DNA from: Sphingomonas morindae
Lineage (GTDB): Bacteria; Pseudomonadota; Alphaproteobacteria; Sphingomonadales; Sphingomonadaceae
DNA length: 64,000 nt
Direction: 5' to 3'
NCBI RefSeq assembly: GCF_023822065.1
Contig: NZ_CP084930.1
Coordinates: forward strand, 2,682,001 to 2,746,000
The notes below the pieces were generated by a model, which did no database searches, was not told the DNA's origin, and was given only the letters and a program-made list of their open reading frames with translations. Both the position numbers and the translations under genes were made by a program. The stretch's first letter is position 1. Each line of letters begins with the position of its first letter. Shown here in pieces: positions 59,966 to 64,000 of the stretch.

Positions 59966-61533
59966 CGATCAACCAATCCGGATGGCGCCCCGAGGCGCCG
60001 CGCGACGGCGCCGACGCCACCCCCGCCACCTTCACCGGCAACAAGGCGCTGATGCTCGAGGAGCCGCTGATCTTCGAACTGGGCGGAAGCGACCGCACCG
60101 GCGTGGATCTGCCCGCGCCGCCTTCGGTGACGCCGCGGCTAGGCGGGCTGGAGCGCGCGCGGCCGATCGGCCTGCCGGGGCTGACCGAGCCCGAGGCGGT
60201 GCGCCACTATACGCGCCTCAGCCGGCAGAATTATGCGATCGATCTGGGCCTGTTTCCGCTCGGATCGTGCACGATGAAGCATAATCCGCGCCTCAACGAG
60301 CGCATGGCGCGGCTGCCTGGCTTCGCCGATCTCCACCCGCTCACCCCGGTCGATGGCGCGCAGGGCGCGCTGGCGCTGATCCATCTTGTCGGCACCTGGC
60401 TCAAGACGCTGACCGGCATGGCCGGCATCGCGATGAGCCCGAAGGCCGGCGCGCATGGCGAGCTGTGCGGCCTGCTCGCGATCCGCGCCGCGCACGAGGC
60501 GCGCGGCGATGCGCGCAAGGTGATCCTGGTGCCCGAGAGCGCGCACGGCACCAATCCCGCCACCGCCGCCTTTTGCGGCTATGCGGTGCAGGCGATCCCC
60601 GCCACGGCGGACGGCCGCGTCGATCTGGCGGCGCTGACCGCGCGGCTCGGGCCCGATGTCGCCGGGGTCATGATCACCAACCCCAACACCTGCGGATTGT
60701 TCGAGCGCGACATGATCGCGATCGCCGAGGCAGTCCATGCGGTGGGCGGCTATGTCTATTGCGACGGCGCCAATTTCAACGCGATCGTGGGCAGGGTGCG
60801 GCCGGGCGATCTCGGTGTCGACGCGATGCACATCAACCTCCACAAGACATTCTCCACCCCGCATGGCGGCGGTGGCCCAGGCTCCGGCCCGGTCGTCTTC
60901 TCGGAGGCGCTGGCGCCCTTCGCGCCACTTCCCTTCGTCGAGGAGCAGGATGGGCGCTTCGTGCTGGTGGAGGAGGAGACCGCCTCCGCCGCGCATCACG
61001 AGCAGGCCTTCGGGCGGATGGTGGCCTTTCACGGCCAGATGGGCATGTTCGTCCGCGCCGCCGCCTATATGCTGAGCCATGGCGCGGACGGGCTCCGCCA
61101 GGTCGCCGAGGATGCCGTGCTTTCGGCCAATTATATCCTGCGATCGCTGGAGGATGTGCTGGAGGCGCCGTTCGCGGCGAGCGGGCCCTGCATGCATGAG
61201 GCGCTGTTCTCCGATGCCAATCTGGCGCCGGGCTTCACCACGCTGGATATCGCCAAGGCCCTGATCGACGAGGGCTTCCACCCCATGACCATGTATTTTC
61301 CGCTGGTCGTGCACGGGGCCATGCTGATCGAGCCGACCGAGACCGAGAGCAAGGCCGCGCTCGATCAGTTCATCGGCGCGCTGCGCAGCGTCGCGGAGCG
61401 GGCGCGGGCGGGCGACGCGACGCTCAAGGCGGCGCCGATCCATGCGCCGCGCCGGCGGCTCGACGAGACGGCGGCGGCCCGCAAGCCGGTGCTGGTGTGG
61501 AAGCCGGCGCCGCTGGCCGACGCCGCCGAATAA
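59962..61533 (+). CDS. gcvPB: Glycine dehydrogenase (decarboxylating) subunit 2
   Basis: A 523-residue C-terminal half of P protein. The PLP lysine is Lys295 in '[16 protein letters not shown]'. '[11 protein letters not shown]' and '[11 protein letters not shown]' are further family motifs. ATG 59962 overlaps gcvPA by 4 bases. The last gene of the gcv operon; a strong hairpin follows at 61549. Confidence 0.96.
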   Translation: MTINQSGWRPEAPRDGADATPATFTGNKALMLEEPLIFELGGSDRTGVDLPAPPSVTPRLGGLERARPIGLPGLTEPEAVRHYTRLSRQNYAIDLGLFPLGSCTMKHNPRLNERMARLPGFADLHPLTPVDGAQGALALIHLVGTWLKTLTGMAGIAMSPKAGAHGELCGLLAIRAAHEARGDARKVILVPESAHGTNPATAAFCGYAVQAIPATADGRVDLAALTARLGPDVAGVMITNPNTCGLFERDMIAIAEAVHAVGGYVYCDGANFNAIVGRVRPGDLGVDAMHINLHKTFSTPHGGGGPGSGPVVFSEALAPFAPLPFVEEQDGRFVLVEEETASAAHHEQAFGRMVAFHGQMGMFVRAAAYMLSHGADGLRQVAEDAVLSANYILRSLEDVLEAPFAASGPCMHEALFSDANLAPGFTTLDIAKALIDEGFHPMTMYFPLVVHGAMLIEPTETESKAALDQFIGALRSVAERARAGDATLKAAPIHAPRRRLDETAAARKPVLVWKPAPLADAAE

Positions 61534-61548
61534 GGCGGCAGACATGCA

Positions 61549-61580
61549 AGGGCCGGGCGATCGCGGGATCGCCCGGCCCT
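61549..61580. terminator. Terminator hairpin after gcvPB
   Basis: A perfect 14-bp stem AGGGCCGGGCGATC / GATCGCCCGGCCCT around GCGG, in the gap between gcvPB and the converging 61.6 kb gene. It has no T-tract but is very stable, so it probably ends both transcripts or protects their 3' ends. Confidence 0.65.
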
Positions 61581-61629
61581 GGCGCCGGTAAGACGGGGCG
61601 GCGGCCCCTAGCGCCGCCGCCCGCGTGGC

Positions 61630-62022
61630 TTACTTCTTGTGGGCGCGATGCTTGGCCGAATGGTGGCTCATGCCGCCCTTGCCTTCGCCCTGCTTGCAAT
61701 TGTCGGTGACGGTCTTGCTGCAGGTCGGCAGATCGGTCGGGCCCTGGGTCGGCGTCATCGACACCGGGCCGTTCGGGCCGGTGGCCGAACCGGGCGCCAT
61801 GCCCTGGCCGCCGGGCGCCATGCCGCCGCCATTGGCCGGCATGGTCGAGGCGTCGGGGGTCGCCGGCGGCGTCGAGGCGTCGGGAGCCGGCGCCGCCATG
61901 CCCGCGTCGGGGGTGGCCGGCGTCATGGCATCGGTGGGCGGCGTCGCGGGCGTCGTGGTGTCCTGCGCATAAGCCGCGCCACCGAGCGCCAGAGCGGACG
62001 CCAGCAGGATCAGCTTCTTCAT
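61630..62022 (-). CDS. Secreted low-complexity protein
   Basis: A 130-residue protein with a signal peptide (about 1-19, ending AYA-Q). Then come Thr/Pro/Asp/Ala repeats (PATPPTDAM, PATPDAGM, PPATPDAS) and a Gly/Met-rich stretch. The C-terminus has two Cys ('CSKTVTDNC') and a basic His/Lys-rich tail. Not recognised. GGAGG lies 7 bases before ATG 62022. An EcfG-type promoter lies 53-77 bases upstream, suggesting stress induction. Confidence 0.75.
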   Translation of the reverse strand: MKKLILLASALALGGAAYAQDTTTPATPPTDAMTPATPDAGMAAPAPDASTPPATPDASTMPANGGGMAPGGQGMAPGSATGPNGPVSMTPTQGPTDLPTCSKTVTDNCKQGEGKGGMSHHSAKHRAHKK

Positions 62023-62074
62023 TATTTTTCCTCCAACCGGGTTCGGCGAGCGAACAGGTCTCGCGATAGCCCCA

Positions 62075-62099
62075 AACCCGGCGCGCTGCGCTCGGTTCC
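62075..62099 (-). promoter_or_regulatory. EcfG-type promoter for the secreted low-complexity protein
   Basis: On the minus strand GGAAC (62099-62095), 16 bases, then GGTT (62078-62075) followed by T. It matches EcfG promoters except for the first base of the -10 box, and lies about 55 bases before ATG 62022. Confidence 0.5.
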
Positions 62100-62160
62100 C
62101 TGGACCAGCCTGTTGCGTCGCCACAACGAACTCGTCATCGGAGCGTAACGAGGCGCGGCG

Positions 62161-63477
62161 TCAGCGCCCCGCCGTCAGCCAGCTCGCGACCAGCGCGACC
62201 GTGCAGAGCGCGGTGACCAGCGTTGTCGTCCAGCCCAGCCTGTTGGTCCACCGGCCATTGGTGCGCGCGCCGACGACATCGCGCCGGTTGGTCAGCAACA
62301 TCATCAGCAGCAACAGCGGCGGCACCGAGAAGCCCTGCACGATCCCGGACCAGAGCAGCGCGCGCATGGGATTGAAGCCGAGCATGTTGAGCGCCACCGC
62401 CAACAGCGTGACGAGCGCGATGACGCCGTAGAAGAGGCGGTTCTCGCCCGGCCGCTGGTGCAGGCTTCCCTCGCGGCCGAGCCCCTGCACGATATCGTAG
62501 GCGGCGCCCGTCGTCATGATCGGCACGGCGAGGAAGCCCACGCCGATCACCCCCGCCGCGAACAGATAGGTGGCCGCCGGTCCGGCGAGCGGGGCGAGCG
62601 CCTGCGCGGCCTGGGCGGCGCTGTCGATCCGGTGCTGGCCTGCCGGGAACAGCGTCACCCCCGTCGCGAGCAGGATGAAATAGAGGATGATGTTGGAGAA
62701 GAGCATGCCGCTCAGCACGTCGCGGCTGGTGCGCTTCATCTCGCCGCGGGTGGCGCCGCGGCGCTGCCGCCACCGCACGCGCCCGATCGCGATCTGCTCC
62801 TCCACCTCCTGGTTGGACTGCCAGGTATAAACATAGGCCGAGAGCGAGGTGCCGATACAGGCCACCAGGATCGACAGAAATTCGGCGTTCCACGCGATAT
62901 GGGGCATCAGGGTGTGGCGCAGCACCGCCAGCGGATCGGGCCGGGCGAGCAGCGCGGCGGCGACATAGGCGAACAGCACCAGCGCCAGCCAGCGGAACAC
63001 GCGACGAATGGCGTCATAGCTGGCGAAGGCCTGGAGCGCGAAGATCAGCGCGGCCGATCCCGTGACCAGCAGCGGCACCGGCAGGGGCAGGATCAGGTTG
63101 AGCGCCGCGCCGATGCCGCCGAGATCGGCGGCGGCCTCGATCACGTTGCCGACAAAGGCGAGGATCACGATCGGCACCAGCACGGTGCGGGGGAAATGAT
63201 CGCGGATGCAGGCGAACAGGCCCTTGCCATAGACCTGCCCGATCTTGGCCGCGAGATAGGTGACGACATACATCATCGGCAGCAGCAGCGGCGCGATCCA
63301 CAATATGGAGAGCCCGAAGCGCGCGCCGGCGCTGGCATAGGTGCCGATCGCCGAGGGATCGTCATCCGCCGCGCCGGTGACGATGCTGGCGCCGAGCAGC
63401 CGGAACAGGCCGCCCTGCTTGGTCTCGCGGCCCGGCTGATCGCCGCCGCCTTCGCCCCGATCCTCGTGTCCGGCCAT
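62161..63477 (-). CDS. Nramp family (SLC11-like) divalent metal transporter
   Basis: A 438-residue, about eleven-helix permease of the Nramp fold. The TM1 motif is DPSAIGTYA (residues 40-48) in place of canonical DPGNIA. The TM6 region 'GTSLSAYVYTWQSNQE' (209-224) has no MPH triad, so the metal-coordinating Met is missing. The domain structure is clear, but transport of Mn/Fe cannot be assumed; related Met-less members may prefer other ions. ATG 63477 is chosen as the start of family sequence; the frame is open 29 codons further. Confidence 0.82.
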   Translation of the reverse strand: MAGHEDRGEGGGDQPGRETKQGGLFRLLGASIVTGAADDDPSAIGTYASAGARFGLSILWIAPLLLPMMYVVTYLAAKIGQVYGKGLFACIRDHFPRTVLVPIVILAFVGNVIEAAADLGGIGAALNLILPLPVPLLVTGSAALIFALQAFASYDAIRRVFRWLALVLFAYVAAALLARPDPLAVLRHTLMPHIAWNAEFLSILVACIGTSLSAYVYTWQSNQEVEEQIAIGRVRWRQRRGATRGEMKRTSRDVLSGMLFSNIILYFILLATGVTLFPAGQHRIDSAAQAAQALAPLAGPAATYLFAAGVIGVGFLAVPIMTTGAAYDIVQGLGREGSLHQRPGENRLFYGVIALVTLLAVALNMLGFNPMRALLWSGIVQGFSVPPLLLLMMLLTNRRDVVGARTNGRWTNRLGWTTTLVTALCTVALVASWLTAGR

Positions 63478-63571
63478 GTCCGCCTGCGTTCGCTGCGACA
63501 GGCAAACCGCTAAAGCCTTGGCAAAGTTCAGAGTTTTTTGCGAGGGCGGGAAGCCGGGCAGCACCGGGCGC

Positions 63572-63647
63572 TGGTGGGTCCGCCGGGGCTCGAACCCGGG
63601 ACCTCTCGATTAAAAGTCGCTTGCTCTACCGACTGAGCTACGGACCC
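63572..63647 (-). tRNA. tRNA-Lys (anticodon UUU)
   Basis: On the minus strand a 76-nt cloverleaf: acceptor GGGUCCG/CGGACCC, D-arm GCUC/GAGC, anticodon loop CUUUUAA, T-arm CCGGG/CCCGG with loop UUCGAGC, and an encoded CCA. The anticodon stem AGCGA/UCGAG has two mismatches at its outer end (A27-G43 and G28-A42). It lies between folK and the Nramp gene. Confidence 0.93.
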
Positions 63648-63666
63648 ACGCGCGCGAAGCGCCGAC

Positions 63667-64000
63667 CTAGTGGCGGAGCGGCTTGCGGTCAACCGGTCGC
63701 GGATGCCGCCGCCGGGCCTCGGCCTGGGCGAGGGTGCGCTGCGGATGGCCGATCCGCCAGCCCGGCGCGAGCGACGCCGCCGGCGCCAAAGCGAAACCGC
63801 GCGACGCAAGGCCCGGATGCGGGATCAGCAGCCGCCCCGTGCGCGCACGCGGCGGCGGCGGCCACCTGCCCCCCGACCAGGCGAGAATATCGAGATCGAT
63901 CGGTCGCATCCCCCAGCGCCGCCCGCGCCTTCGGCCGAGCTGCGCCTCCAGCCGCTTGAGCCGCGCGAGGAGCGCGGGCGGCGGGTCCGCGCTCTCGATC
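63667..64000 (-). CDS. folK: 2-amino-4-hydroxy-6-hydroxymethyldihydropteridine diphosphokinase (FolK), C-terminal part
   Basis: Truncated by the window edge: only the C-terminal ~110 residues are present, the frame being open to position 64000. The HPPK signature 'WGMRPIDLDIL' and 'LLIPHPGLASRGFALAPAASLAP' are visible, holding the catalytic Asp pair and Mg/ATP contacts. The enzyme pyrophosphorylates the pterin in folate synthesis. Its beginning lies beyond the window on the right. Confidence 0.9.
   Translation of the reverse strand, partial: IESADPPPALLARLKRLEAQLGRRRGRRWGMRPIDLDILAWSGGRWPPPPRARTGRLLIPHPGLASRGFALAPAASLAPGWRIGHPQRTLAQAEARRRHPRPVDRKPLRH

Overview
The window is a high-GC chromosomal segment from an alphaproteobacterium, most likely a member of the Sphingomonadaceae. 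The evidence is the combination of a GcrA cell-cycle regulator, the hisC-tyrC pair, a petABC-apt operon, argD-argF-hslO, rplY-pth-ychF, ispH-thrB-rnhA, cpoB-tilS-ftsH, a glycine riboswitch ahead of gcv genes with gcvP split in two, and EcfG-type (GGAAC-N16-CGTT) promoter motifs. I see no prophage, insertion sequence, CRISPR array, integrase or secretion system. Almost all of the window is core-genome DNA, so the unusual items are regulatory or architectural rather than a new mobile or defence system.

Layout. 0-5 kb: a pspC-like gene behind a sigma-54-like promoter, tRNA-Leu(GAG), a zinc-ribbon membrane protein, then ftsE-ftsX-ydcF-plsC. 4.6-9.5 kb (minus): gcrA, parE, hisC, tyrC. 9.6-16 kb (plus): an ABC-2 permease, a small membrane protein, argD-argF-hslO, then queC-queE behind a structured leader. 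15.8-20.4 kb: two exported proteins of unknown function, lipB, a membrane protein, and trmL-hemF-GNAT. 20.6-24 kb: the cytochrome bc1 operon petABC with apt. 24-28.4 kb: a MaoC protein, a small stress-type membrane protein, rplY-pth-ychF and a TraB/GumN protein. 28.5-34.4 kb: glyQ-glyS-ppdK and a small lipoprotein in overlapping frames. 34.4-40 kb: an HhH membrane protein, pseudoazurin, a PiT phosphate transporter with an unusual Nudix-DUF47 fusion, an M23 peptidase, erpA, a flavin reductase and a small acetyltransferase. 40-49 kb (minus): apbC/mrp, a CoA-binding protein, ptsP, rodZ, cpoB, tilS and ftsH. 49-52.8 kb (plus): hflK-hflC-degP. 52.8-55.2 kb (minus): ispH-thrB-rnhA. 55.3-61.5 kb (plus): a lipoprotein, a tandem glycine riboswitch, and gcvT-gcvH-methyltransferase-gcvPA-gcvPB. 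61.6-64 kb (minus): a secreted low-complexity protein, an Nramp-like transporter, tRNA-Lys(UUU) and the C-terminal part of folK.

How the genes work together. Several themes recur. Envelope and division: FtsEX with the M23 peptidase, RodZ and CpoB. Membrane-protein quality control: FtsH, HflKC and DegP. One-carbon and glycine metabolism: the gcv operon, with GcvH lipoylated by LipB, plus glycyl-tRNA synthetase. Respiration and metal cofactors: bc1, HemF, ErpA and ApbC.

The items I rate most worth following are the attenuator-like leader of queCE, the in-frame Nudix-DUF47 fusion beside the PiT gene with no canonical start codon at its apparent N-terminus, three EcfG-type promoters in front of small envelope proteins of unknown function, the methyltransferase inside the gcv operon, and an abrupt codon-usage change in the 3' end of glyS.
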